A stretch of DNA of 64,000 bases from Mytilus trossulus (Eukaryota; Mollusca; Bivalvia; Mytilida; Mytilidae), in contig NC_086373.1 of assembly GCF_036588685.1 (NCBI RefSeq), positions 1,054,001 through 1,118,000 of the forward strand, in the 5' to 3' direction. The notes under the pieces were generated by a model. The model was given only the letters and a program-made list of their open reading frames with translations. It did no database searches and was not told where the DNA came from. How positions within the stretch are numbered: the stretch's first letter is position 1; every line of letters starts with the position of its first letter. Made by a program: the position numbers and the translations under genes. This document shows positions 13,201 to 21,285 of the stretch, in pieces.

Positions 13201-14921
13201 AAATCAATATAAAATAATGTGCTTCTCATTGACATTTATACCACATCTTCTTATTTTAATTTATTCTAGGTTTTATATTGAAAAACATATGATATTACTA
13301 TTTTCTATAAGATGTCAGGAATAAATTTCAGAAAAATGAGTTTGACAAGTTATACCATTGGTAAATCTGCACTAATTAAATATGTATCTGTGTGTCATAA
13401 CAAAATCATATATACATCATGTACATGTATAACATACCTCTCTTGCAGTTCCAGACAGCCAAAGCTGAACACCAGTTATTTCTTGGAGAAACTTCATAGT
13501 TGTTGGTTTTTGGGCAAACACTATTTGACCAATAACACATCCAAGGTTTGGTTTTAGTGAAATGTGCCTTTCCCCTATTCTCTTTGTCAGATCATCTTGT
13601 TTGGCTATGGCTGATGATAAAGAAGAATAGAGTACAGGGCACAGTAACTTCGTTTCCTCTAAAACCTTATCCCAGGAAAACTGCATGATGGAATCTATGC
13701 CATGTTTGGATGATGATCTCCATACTGATTTGGAACTTGGCCTAACAAGAACAGACACTTCTTGTCTTACTATGGTCTTCACTTGTGAGTAGAAGGCCTT
13801 TTTAGCTGCTGTTGATGTTTTTAACAGGAGGCTAAAAAGTCTGTTGTACCTACTACTCACCAAGTAAGAAGAAGCAAGTTTCTTGCTGCCTTTTAATGTC
13901 TGAAAGTAAAAAAAAACAACTATGTTTCAACTTATCTGATGAACTAGTCCTACTTAAAAACAATCTCACATACTCAAGAAAACATTATATCTACAGGTTT
14001 TAATACCCAGTGAAAAGGGGGTCCTAACTGGTTTTTTTTTTTGCTTAATCTATAAATCTTATAAATTTGATATGACAGGACATTGTAGAAAGGTTTTAAA
14101 TTGATTTAGGGTTTGTTTAAGACAGCTTACACTGTATAATGTATATACATTTTGTAATATTGTCATATCCAAAACAAAAAATTAAATATACTGAGTTGGT
14201 GCAAAGTAACATTTGGTCTTGGTTAAAGATTTGTATTATTGGCTATCATACTATTTATCATGTGTATCTCACAGCTTTTCAAAGATAAGTGACATATAGT
14301 GATTATAATTTCTGTTTTCTTTGATTGTGTGTATCGTAAAAATCCAAGTCTCCAATATATTTGTATCATCCCAACAAGTACATGGGACCACAGGCACTTG
14401 TTTCTATCCATTGGAAGAACCACTATCTTCCAATGGATAGAAACAAGTGCTGTGCATGGGGCACACTTTTTCTGTTTTTCTATTTAATGAAAATTAAAAA
14501 ATAACCTCAAATAACATACCTTTTTCTGCTTTTGTGTGTTTAAAATCATCTTCCTGGGTGAAAATGCTATCATTTTCCTTGGTGTATTCACTTTTATTCT
14601 CTTGGAACTAGTTGTTTCAGGTGACGAAAGAAATTCGATTTTGTGGCCAAGATAAGTCCCTGAGGTTTTTAATTTCAATTCACTGAGGGATTCTCCTTTC
14701 TTTTTTTTGTTGCTCTGGTGTTTTGACAATAGCTGGGCACAGTCCAAACACACCAGCATATTGTCAGAAAGTTTTTCTGGCGTACAACCAAAACAAGTAA
14801 GAACCTCACGAACAGTTTCATCGTTTCTACTTAACTTAGAATCTATTGAAACACGGTTGTACCTTTTTCTTTTAATAGAATAGTTAAAAGTATTCTCACA
14901 AATGTAGCACTTGTCTGACAT
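871..14921 (-). CDS. DUF6589-like protein with N-terminal zinc module and PHD finger (11 exons, 1045 aa)
   Basis: Joined minus-strand exons are 14520-14921, 13438-13899, 12884-13067, 7158-7244, 6388-6470, 5984-6085, 5073-5308, 4086-4212, 3247-3501, 1973-2831 and 871-1211. Every junction has GT..AG and the phases (0,0,1,1,0,0,2,0,0,1) close to 1046 codons including the TAA. Residues 5-61 hold CX2C, CX2C and CX2C pairs, a probable zinc module. Residues 350-440 are acidic linker. Residues about 441-760 resemble the DUF6589 family, with a GDQLSVERA motif at 603-611. Residues 764-816 form a C4HC3 PHD finger, a fold that usually reads histone H3 tails. The basic tail suggests a nuclear protein. DUF6589 has no function I can state; similar proteins occur in cnidarians, molluscs and fungi and some may be transposon-derived. 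Intact splicing argues for a functional gene. The domain name is recalled from the family pattern, not searched. Confidence 0.85.
1973..2831 (-). CDS. Exon 10 of DUF6589-PHD gene (aa 647-933), PHD finger
   Basis: Exon of 859 nt from acceptor ATTTCAG to donor AAAG|GTAATA. It encodes the end of the first DUF6589-like half, a complete C4HC3 PHD finger (Cys, Cys, Cys, Cys, His, Cys, Cys, Cys with the usual W before the last pair) and then a further DUF6589-like segment. The finger therefore appears inserted inside the larger domain. Confidence 0.85.
3247..3501 (-). CDS. Exon 9 of DUF6589-PHD gene (aa 562-646), GDQL motif
   Basis: Exon of 85 whole codons between acceptor ATTTCAG and donor GTG|GTAATT. 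It carries GDQLSVERA followed by an Asn/Arg/Gln stretch and a LHPSIQEWH block. Gly-Asp-Gln-Leu plus Glu-Arg is the most recognisable DUF6589 signature in the protein. Confidence 0.85.
3765..4020 (-). repeat. Dispersed repeat family R1, intronic copy
   Basis: Reverse-complement copy of the family seen at 41351-41690. The shared terminal block contains TGGTATGATTG on the forward copy and here reads CAATCATACCACATC. It lies in the intron between exons 8 and 9 of the DUF6589-PHD gene. Further fragments of the same terminal block are at 1663-1712, 10265-10335, 13228-13260 and 51540-51605. Confidence 0.8.
4086..4212 (-). CDS. Exon 8 of DUF6589-PHD gene (aa 519-561)
   Basis: Exon of 127 nt, entered with two bases from exon 7 and leaving in phase 0 at TTA|GTAAGT. 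It encodes an amphipathic helix and a polar, acidic loop within the DUF6589-like region. Confidence 0.8.
5073..5308 (-). CDS. Exon 7 of DUF6589-PHD gene (aa 441-519), start of DUF6589-like region
   Basis: Exon of 236 nt from acceptor TTACAG to donor CG|GTAATT. It encodes the segment with an FDNVNKHIKAR core followed by a His/Gln-rich strand and an AYAAVDRIP stretch. This block is typical of DUF6589 family members as I remember them. Confidence 0.82.
5490..5690 (-). repeat. Dispersed repeat family R2, partial copy
   Basis: Matches by eye, in reverse, the family member at 44352-44755: the GGTCACCAACAGGTCTTC and GAGACAACAACCCGAC blocks are recognisable. It lies in the intron between exons 6 and 7 of the DUF6589-PHD gene. 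Confidence 0.75.
5984..6085 (-). CDS. Exon 6 of DUF6589-PHD gene (aa 407-440)
   Basis: Exon of 102 nt, phase 0 at both ends, from acceptor CTCACAG to donor GCT|GTAAGA. It encodes an acidic segment with a CDDC pair and closes the acidic linker. Confidence 0.8.
6388..6470 (-). CDS. Exon 5 of DUF6589-PHD gene (aa 379-406)
   Basis: Acidic exon of 83 nt running from acceptor TTTTAG to donor GTT|GTAAGA. It enters in phase 1 and leaves in phase 0. Confidence 0.75.
6560..7065 (+). repeat. Old copy of dispersed repeat family R3, with a poly-G run
   Basis: A diverged copy of the element at 35720-36205. It shares CATTATGTTTTCTG near the left end, a GAAGTTGAAGT block in the middle and a GAGTGG...GTGT...ACAC block at the right end. 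A run of about 17 G at 6652-6668 sits inside. Confidence 0.65.
7158..7244 (-). CDS. Exon 4 of DUF6589-PHD gene (aa 350-379)
   Basis: Short acidic exon of 87 nt with phase 1 at both ends, bounded by TTAAG and GAAG|GTAAAA. It contains an in-frame ATG that could start a shorter isoform if the internal promoter proposed near 11.8 kb is used. Confidence 0.75.
8590..9380 (+). repeat. 146-bp diverged minisatellite, six units
   Basis: Six diverged tandem units of about 146 bp. Each carries CCATGAAAATGAGGTCA or a close variant, at about 8605, 8751, 8900, 9048, 9191 and 9345, followed by an A-rich stretch and a CATACACCAAATATAG-like block. It lies in the 5.6-kb intron between exons 3 and 4 of the DUF6589-PHD gene. 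The GAGGTCAAGGTCA core resembles a nuclear-receptor half-site. Confidence 0.8.
9530..10105. mobile_element. Fold-back (inverted-repeat) element, about 570 bp
   Basis: The arm at about 9530-9636 reads as a diverged reverse complement of about 9997-10105, including AATCGCCCCAC against GTGGGGCGATT and a shared TAATATTACTCCTG block. The unpaired centre is AT-rich. A related CGCCCCACTT end also occurs at 8450-8462. No coding capacity is seen, so it is likely a non-autonomous element. Confidence 0.65.
10140..11700. other. Intronic sequence without recognised features
   Basis: AT-rich sequence in the large intron of the DUF6589-PHD gene. Apart from short R1-like fragments near 10265-10335 and 10501-10540, I see no exon, RNA gene or repeat that I can support. 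Confidence 0.5.
11717..11820 (-). promoter_or_regulatory. Possible internal promoter and untranslated first exon
   Basis: The plus strand has CCGGAAGTG, a consensus ETS site typical of TATA-less animal promoters, near 11808-11816. On the minus strand about 90 bp follow, ending at a good donor (ATCAG|GTAAAA) at about 11717. This could be a 5' untranslated exon splicing to exon 4 at 7244. The local open frame (11752-11934) stops before the donor, so the exon would be non-coding. Inference only. Confidence 0.3.
12652..12775. repeat. GGATCC-bounded repeat with poly-G/poly-C runs
   Basis: A compact segment flanked by GGATCC and CTGGATCC-like ends. It contains several runs of G or C (GGGGGGG, CCCCCCC, CCCCCCCCCCCCC) and a CAATGCATTTGAATGGG centre. 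It looks like a short dispersed repeat, with no coding potential. Confidence 0.55.
12884..13067 (-). CDS. Exon 3 of DUF6589-PHD gene (aa 289-350)
   Basis: The exon lies between acceptor TATAG at 13069-13068 and donor GAAG|GTAAAA. Its 184 nt leave phase 1, matched by exon 4. It encodes a helical segment and a short PKRR basic patch, a possible nuclear localisation signal. Confidence 0.8.
13438..13899 (-). CDS. Exon 2 of DUF6589-PHD gene (aa 135-288)
   Basis: The acceptor is a pyrimidine tract ending CAG at 13901-13900. The donor is GAG|GTATGT after 13438. The exon is exactly 154 codons, phase 0 at both ends. It encodes a helical, basic segment with no motif I recognise, ending in an Arg-Glu pair. 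Confidence 0.85.
14394..14450. repeat. Perfect 25-bp inverted repeat with 7-nt loop
   Basis: Left arm 14394-14418 and right arm 14426-14450 are exact reverse complements, separated by ACCACTA. It lies in the intron between exons 1 and 2 of the DUF6589-PHD gene. It could form a hairpin in the transcript from either strand. Confidence 0.95.
14520..14921 (-). CDS. Exon 1 of DUF6589-PHD gene (aa 1-134)
   Basis: The ATG is at 14921. The exon carries three CX2C pairs (Cys 5/8, 43/46, 58/61), resembling a ZAD-like or treble-clef zinc module, then a lysine-rich, SP/TP-containing basic stretch. The donor is AAG|GTATGT after 14520, in phase 0. Confidence 0.85.
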
Positions 14922-15229
14922 GTCTATTATTTCGTTGTTATCTAATATTAAAGTTTGCCGTGAATGGCGATGTACATTTCATAGTTACGTTTGTTTACAT
15001 CTACCATTGTTGTTGTTGTTGTTGTGTATCTTTCCTCCACTGTTTGGAGAACTGTAGTGTTGAATACTCAGCACTACATATATATATGCACTGTCCCACA
15101 ATTACTAGTAAACTAAAAAAGAAGTCTATATACACTAAGAGCGGGATGGTTTCTACTGTGTTTCAATCACTCAATAATTTTAAAGTTATGATAAATGTCA
15201 ATGATATGCAGGCAAGTAATTTAAGCACA

Positions 15230-18200
15230 TTACTTGTAGTGAATATCCAGAGCGGTACTACGTGCAATATGGAGTGCATAACATAATCCTCTACTAATAC
15301 ATTCCAGTCTATTGTAAAATTGAGGTAGCACTAGGTGACAAGACGAACAATCCAGTATGATCTGTGTAAGCTGAGTTGGTTCTGATGCTATTTGTTGGTA
15401 TAATCCTGGTGACATTTCCTCGATAGCTTTGCTTAGGGCATCTATAAAGGGTTGTCTTATCAAAGTAAGATGCTGGCATTGAACTAAAAAGTGAGTTCTG
15501 TCTTCGGGACCTTTCTTACAGAGTGGACATGTCGGTTCTACTTCATATTGGTTGAACTTATGTCTATTTGCCTGTAAAGTATACACTCCAAGTAGCATCC
15601 TACATTTTATAGAGGCTTTTGTTATAGCATGAGTGTTTTGTCCAGCACTACTCCATATCAGGTGTGTCTTACCAATTGAAAGACGGTCAATATCTACATA
15701 TTTCAGAGAGGATTTAGATGCAGCTTCTGACTTCAGTTTGTTATCCCAATAACTATTTACTGTTCGTTTTACAAGTTCTTTCCAGGTTAATTTTCCTGGT
15801 GGGTTTTGAAGAAGGTCGTAGCATGAGGGTAGATGATATTGTTCCAGTATGGATTTCACCATGATAAACCAACTATTTGACGATTTTGATTTTGTTGCTA
15901 GTTGACGCCATGCTAATTGATGTTCTATAGAGTCAAAATTTCTTATGATGTTGCCAAAAGTTGTTAATATCCTCCTGTGAATCTCTGCTTTAATTGGTGG
16001 TTCACCTAGTAGCAAATAGCAAGCGGAATCAGCAGCCTTGTCTGGTAAGTGCTGTATCTGTTTAAGTAGCCGCTTATAATATTGATTGATGGTAGTAAGA
16101 TCCTTTGCTGCTAGTCGTATGGCTTCCAGTCCATATGTCAAACGTGGTATTATGTAAATACGAATTAAGTGTAGAGAGACACATGGGTTTAGACCATTAA
16201 TGCCGTGCAATCCTGCTCCCATCATTGCATAGGTTGCTCTACGAGCAGTGCTTATACGTTCCTGGACCACTGTACTTGAGTCAAACCGTGATTTGCTATC
16301 TCTGGTTATTCCAAGATGTGTGGCAGTTTCAGACTGCTGAATCAGTGAGCCGTTGAGTAAGAATTCATGCGTGTCATGATTTCCAGTTACTAATACTGTA
16401 GATTTTGTTTCACTTAGAGTGTAGTTTTCTTGCAGTGCATAGTTTTCCTGGAGGTCTAACATGGCTTGTAGCTCATATGGGCAGTTTGATGCTAGGCATA
16501 TGTCATCTGCGACAGTAGGAGTCCCACAGTAAATTGACCCAATGTAACATCCTAGTCCATTTTTTTGTAAAAGGTCCAAGAGGGGGTTAATGAAGATTTT
16601 GTAGGCTGTGGGTGACCACACACCGCCCTGTCTAACACCCTGCTTCTCTGGAAATGGACGAGAGAGACCACCACTCCACTTGACTTGGGATACTAGTTCG
16701 TTGTACCAGGCTTTAAGCATAAGCCACTTATCTCCTTCAATTCCAATCTGATATGATTTTCTAAGAAGTGAGCTGTGCCATAACTTGTCGAAAGCTTTCT
16801 GGGCATCTAATAATGCAAGGATAAGCAATAGTTTATTGTCTTTTGCCTCCGCAAAAAGTTCGGTTATTATGATGGCAGCAAATATTGGTGAGATTCCTGC
16901 TGTAAATCCACGTTGCAGATAGTTTTGTATTTTGTTAATGATGGTACTATTGTCATTCAGGTGGAGTTTTTCCATGACCTTGTTGATAACATTTGTGACG
17001 GTGATTTTCCTATAGGAGTTTGGATCATTGGCTGGTTTACCTTTGTTTTTGAACACGGGACTAACTAAGCCCATTTCGAAGAGTTCCGGTAAAGTACAAG
17101 ATTGAAATATCAAGTTTATGAGTTTAGTTAACATGACGACCAGAGTTTTTCCACCATATTTAAGATGTTCGCTACAGATGCCAGCGCTGTCAGCAGCTTT
17201 TCCATTTTTCAGTTGACATATTACTTCACTGACTAATTCTTCACTTACAACGATTTGTGATTTTTGTTCAGATCTAAAGATGTCTTCCAAAAATAAACAA
17301 TCAAGTTCAACTTGGTTTTGATAGCTGGTCTTGTTGTAATGTGGAGTTGCGAGTTCTTCAAAATAGTCAGCCCAGCCATTCCGAATATCATTGGGTGTTG
17401 ATAGAAGGTTCTCTTCTACTTTCAGGCATGTAGTTTGTACAGATCCATCTTTTCTTTGATTGGCAATAAGTCGATAAAAGGTTTGCTGATCACCCTCATG
17501 GGCTTTCATGATTTTTTCATATTGTGCCTTGCGTAACATTGCCTCATGCTGTCTTTGGATAGAGCGAAGTCTCTTTTTTGCCTCCTTCATGTTAATAAGT
17601 GACGTACAGTTTAAATTTAATGGGCGCCCCTCACATTTCCACTCCCAGAATTTTTGTTTACTAACTTTGCAAGCTTTGTTTATAGCTGGTGACCATGAAC
17701 GGGATGATTTTGGTCTGCTCTTACTTTTTTGAGTCGGAGCACATGCTCTTGCTGCAGTGTCAAGTATGGCACATAATTCGCTTGTTACATTTGAGAGTTC
17801 ACTATAGGTAGACTTTTCCGGTTCTAAATTTATTTCTAAAAGTTTATTTGAGACCATATTTTGGTACTTTTCCTTGTTTATCTTTTCCCATTTTACTCTT
17901 GGCGGTAAGTTTGAGATAATAGGTTTTGAATTATAAGTATCCAGGTCGACATTGATGCAGCCAGCAACTGGGTCGTGTTGAGACGTGTTAAGTGGGTGAC
18001 GTTGTAGGACTTTAAAGTTGGTAACTAGTCCTGGTGTACTTTCCAGGATGTAATCAATCTGTGTTGAGCTCTTACCACTAGGGTGAAAGTAAGTGTTTTC
18101 CTGTCCTAATCCATTAGGGGTATAAAAATTATGTTCTTTAATAAAATCTAAAAATAATTTGTCTCTACTGTTTGGTTTATCTCTTGCAGTACTAGCATTC

Positions 18201-18343
18201 GTATCTCCAGCAATAACTATGTCACATGACGATTTATATTTCAAGATAATTTCTGAGAGTTCATCAGTTATTTCACGGTAGTCTCTATCAGCTGAGAGTT
18301 CATCAGTTATTTCACGGTAGTCTCTATCAGCGTCGATCAGCAT
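15230..18343 (-). CDS. LINE ORF2-like endonuclease-reverse transcriptase fragment, 1037 codons
   Basis: Residues 1-130 are the C-terminal part of an apurinic-type endonuclease: GDTNAS at 46-51, IDYI at 96-99 and an HDP triad-like motif at 123-125. Reverse transcriptase spans about 380-720, with motif A LDAQKAFD (512-519), motif B QGVRQGG (568-574) and motif C VADD (611-614), where VADD replaces the commoner F/YADD. A CX2C-H-C knuckle at 939-956 matches the C-terminal zinc knuckle of CR1/I/jockey-type LINEs. There is no internal stop over 3.1 kb, so the copy is young, but it lacks the N-terminal endonuclease half and any ORF1 and is unlikely to move on its own. A 39-bp tandem duplication lies in the endonuclease part. 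Confidence 0.9.
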   Translation of the reverse strand: MLIDADRDYREITDELSADRDYREITDELSEIILKYKSSCDIVIAGDTNASTARDKPNSRDKLFLDFIKEHNFYTPNGLGQENTYFHPSGKSSTQIDYILESTPGLVTNFKVLQRHPLNTSQHDPVAGCINVDLDTYNSKPIISNLPPRVKWEKINKEKYQNMVSNKLLEINLEPEKSTYSELSNVTSELCAILDTAARACAPTQKSKSRPKSSRSWSPAINKACKVSKQKFWEWKCEGRPLNLNCTSLINMKEAKKRLRSIQRQHEAMLRKAQYEKIMKAHEGDQQTFYRLIANQRKDGSVQTTCLKVEENLLSTPNDIRNGWADYFEELATPHYNKTSYQNQVELDCLFLEDIFRSEQKSQIVVSEELVSEVICQLKNGKAADSAGICSEHLKYGGKTLVVMLTKLINLIFQSCTLPELFEMGLVSPVFKNKGKPANDPNSYRKITVTNVINKVMEKLHLNDNSTIINKIQNYLQRGFTAGISPIFAAIIITELFAEAKDNKLLLILALLDAQKAFDKLWHSSLLRKSYQIGIEGDKWLMLKAWYNELVSQVKWSGGLSRPFPEKQGVRQGGVWSPTAYKIFINPLLDLLQKNGLGCYIGSIYCGTPTVADDICLASNCPYELQAMLDLQENYALQENYTLSETKSTVLVTGNHDTHEFLLNGSLIQQSETATHLGITRDSKSRFDSSTVVQERISTARRATYAMMGAGLHGINGLNPCVSLHLIRIYIIPRLTYGLEAIRLAAKDLTTINQYYKRLLKQIQHLPDKAADSACYLLLGEPPIKAEIHRRILTTFGNIIRNFDSIEHQLAWRQLATKSKSSNSWFIMVKSILEQYHLPSCYDLLQNPPGKLTWKELVKRTVNSYWDNKLKSEAASKSSLKYVDIDRLSIGKTHLIWSSAGQNTHAITKASIKCRMLLGVYTLQANRHKFNQYEVEPTCPLCKKGPEDRTHFLVQCQHLTLIRQPFIDALSKAIEEMSPGLYQQIASEPTQLTQIILDCSSCHLVLPQFYNRLECISRGLCYALHIARSTALDIHYK
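18253..18330. repeat. 39-bp exact tandem duplication in LINE endonuclease
   Basis: Positions 18253-18291 are repeated exactly at 18292-18330. The result is an in-frame 13-residue duplication (DRDYREITDELSA-type unit) in the encoded protein, close to the truncated 5' end of the element. Confidence 0.95.
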
Positions 18344-18429
18344 TTTGAGATCATGTGATAATTTTACTGAGAAGATCCGAGTAACCGGAAATAAGCGTTG
18401 ATTGGTCGAGATATTTCAAGATGTCTAAC

Positions 18430-19760
18430 TTGCCAAAATTGAAAGTAGAAAGTATTGAATGTTGAAAAAAGTGGATTATCCAGACCCAGAAAGGTCTTTG
18501 ATCATAGTAAGGCACACGAAAATGTAGAATAACCGTTTATCTATTAGTTTATTCATGTACGGATGTCTGAAAAATGCAGAAAAAGCGACAATATGAGCGC
18601 AAACAAATTGTCCGCGATCTCCTGTTTTGAATGGGCACTGCTTTCTGTCTCTATATTGCACAATAAAAAAAAAAAAAAAATAGAAAATAGCAAAATCAAT
18701 AAAAAGCAAATGTAAATTAGGAAATATATGCATTATAGGGACAGAAGAATTCGGTCTACAAAAGCCATAATTCGATTGAGAGGAAACAAATAGTACTTAA
18801 TTCTACAATAGGTGCAATATCGATCAGACTACGGGTGTGATTTTATCAAATTCGTGTAGAAATATAAATTCTACCTGTCGTGCTCGATATATAACTTTGT
18901 TGAAAGGTCTGCTTGATTGTTCGCATCCAAACAGGGACGGTTTGATTCCGGAATAGGAATCGGATATATTCCATGAAATGTTATTAAAGCTATATCGGAA
19001 ATATCTAAAATGTAATGTGCAGTTATGCTTACATTTATTTCATATATTATATTCGATTTTCAAAATAATATTGATACCAAAAAACTATATTTTTTGGTTT
19101 CATTGAAGTTTCAGAGAAAAAGAATGTTCGAATTGATGCTGTAAGCACCACCAACGAGAACAATAAAAACATATTAGAAAAAAAATTAGAAAAGGTTTTT
19201 CATAAATTTCGTTACAACCATAGCTTTTTTTGTTGCAAAAAAAGGCAAATGGATATGCAAAGACTGATGTTGTTATTTTGAATAGTTTCCAAATTCATTT
19301 GATGTAGAAAGACTTTCGAGCCCTATTAATTCTAAGATGGTTGCGATCGGACCAGATGTTACCGATTCCTCGTGATTGTTACAAACTGGGCAATACCATA
19401 CATCCGTCTGAACATTTTTTAGCAACATCATAAACTGTACGGCAGCTACGCATTCACAATGATATAACCACGATCAAAGCGAATGTGTCAATGAATAGAT
19501 TCGTACAAGAAGAGTTTATGTAGAACATTCAATAATAAAAGGACAATTTATTATTTAAAAGGTTTTCATTATAAACATAGTTTGAACGATATTCCACATA
19601 TAATAGAACTATTTGCTGCTGTTTCCGTTTGACGAAGTAATTTACACAATAAATAAATTGTATCAGCATCTTGAATTGTAAATTATTTGCGTTGATGTAT
19701 ATAATTATGGTTGATAGATCCATGTCAATTAATGAGTTGAAGTTATATTCCATCTAGTGT
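18430..19760. other. Intergenic sequence without recognised features
   Basis: AT-rich sequence between the LINE and an R4 repeat. Short open frames here have no recognisable domain and no splice context. An A15-18 run lies at about 18665-18680. Confidence 0.5.
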
Positions 19761-19764
19761 ATTA

Positions 19765-20190
19765 AATAAAGGCAACAGTAGTATACCGCTGTTCAAAACT
19801 CATAAATCCATGGACAAATAACAAAATCGGGGCAACAAACCAAAACCGAGGGAAACGCATTAAATATAAGAGGAGAACAACGATACAACACCGAAACGCA
19901 ACAGCACACAGAAATGGACCAAGCAACAGACAATACACCACGAGAATAACAAATATAACATCAAAACCAAATACATGAATATGGGATAGACAAGTACCGT
20001 GCCACGTCTTATCTCAAAAATAAGAGAAAACAGAAACGACTCAACGTTAAAATGCAACACACACACAGAAACGAACAATATTATAACAATGGCCATCTTC
20101 CTGACTTGGTACAGGACACTTTTAAAGGGGGATAAAATATCAAATAATATGATGGGTAAAAGGGTTGAGCAAATTATCATTATAAAAATA
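19765..20190 (+). repeat. Dispersed repeat family R4
   Basis: Begins with GGCAACAGTAGTATACCGCT, a block also seen in diverged form at about 36605, 39310 and (in part) 44770. It continues through an A/C-rich body with an ACCGAGGGAAAC block and ends near TGACTTGGTACAGGACACTT. No coding potential is supported. Confidence 0.7.
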
Positions 20191-21280
20191 TACCTTTTAC
20201 CTCACTGATGTTTTTGGTTTCGGTTTCGACCATGTATAATAGTATGCCTTTTCGAAAAGTTGTCTAATAAGAAGGATTGTGAATACTTCATTGTTGCTAA
20301 ATTTAAAATCATGCCAATAACTTATAGGTTTTTTACAAAGTTAAAAATACATATTCAAAACAAGTTCTCAAAGTTAAGGACAATTCTTTGTCCTGTTATG
20401 ACAGATAATCGATTCCGTTACGTCAATTACCAATAAACAAGCTTGCTTATTGTTATTCTGTCACTGTAAGTGATCATGAGGATATAAGCAAAACTAGCAT
20501 TAAAAGTAAACCTAAAGCTCTTAACTCAATACAAATGCGTTTAAAAGTATCATAGAAATAACACAAAAGAAAAATGAAAATATAAATATATTAAAATATA
20601 TAATACTTACAGTTACATGATTTACAATCATGTATATTGTTTCAGCTGAAGCCACAAGGCACTTGTCCACCTCTTATCTTTTACAGACAGACAAAACCAC
20701 TCCTCCTGAAAACTCATTAAACAAAGAATGAAAGCAGTCATGTTTCCGAAGCGCTTTTTCTGGATTTACCTTCAGGAACGCCCAAAGCCGAATATCTAAA
20801 AGCCAATGAGTATGAGGACCGAAAACGTTAGAGAGCTATACACCAAATATTATATTATAATAAAATGTTGGCCTTATCCATCCAAGGCCTTTGTCACATG
20901 GAGGTGAAACCTTAGTTTCTCTATAATTTCAAAATTTATAAACGGCCAATTTTAGGTAGTTTGTACAAAGTTTTGACTACTGAGATGATGATACCCTCGA
21001 TGACTGATAACATTAAGATATGGAAATGTTTTTTTTCTTCTGTGGTTTTGGAATGTTAAAAAGTAACAAACACAGCTGGAATTTTTTTTTCAAAATAAAA
21101 ATCTTTTATTGTATTTGTTTATTGCTCCTTTAATATGTGCACCTCACTTTTTCCGAAATTTTCTGATGTAATGAACTCATCAGAGATATTTGATTTTGTT
21201 TGTTTTAGCCAGATTCGTCATAACTGTTTTTAAGATTTTGACTAGAATGATTCATAACTTCTATACTGACTATGCCTTCC
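20190..21280. other. Left flank of the satellite, no recognised features
   Basis: AT-rich sequence with no supported gene. The satellite begins abruptly after CTTCCAACAG at about 21286. Confidence 0.5.
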
Positions 21281-21285
21281 AACAG

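Larger units (their letters stand above)
15003..18420 (-). mobile_element. Non-LTR retrotransposon (LINE), 5'-truncated
   Basis: A minus-strand element whose 3' end is a CAA-type trinucleotide tail (GTT repeats on the plus strand at about 15007-15025) after some 200 bp of 3' untranslated sequence. The 5' boundary is uncertain: the reading frame stays open to about 18416, where TGA interrupts it, and the first part of the endonuclease is missing. It is inserted in the same orientation as the DUF6589-PHD gene, so its tail ends less than 100 bp upstream of that gene's start codon. Confidence 0.85.

Noticed and set aside
13312-13557. 81-codon plus-strand frame
   Set aside because: It lies antisense to exon 2 of the DUF6589-PHD gene and has no domain or start context.
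14960-15286. 108-codon plus-strand frame
   Set aside because: It crosses the LINE tail antisense and its Cys run is the CAA tail read on the other strand.
19860-20180. 106-codon hydrophobic minus-strand frame
   Set aside because: It coincides with an R4 dispersed repeat. The hydrophobicity comes from A/C-rich repeat sequence read in reverse.
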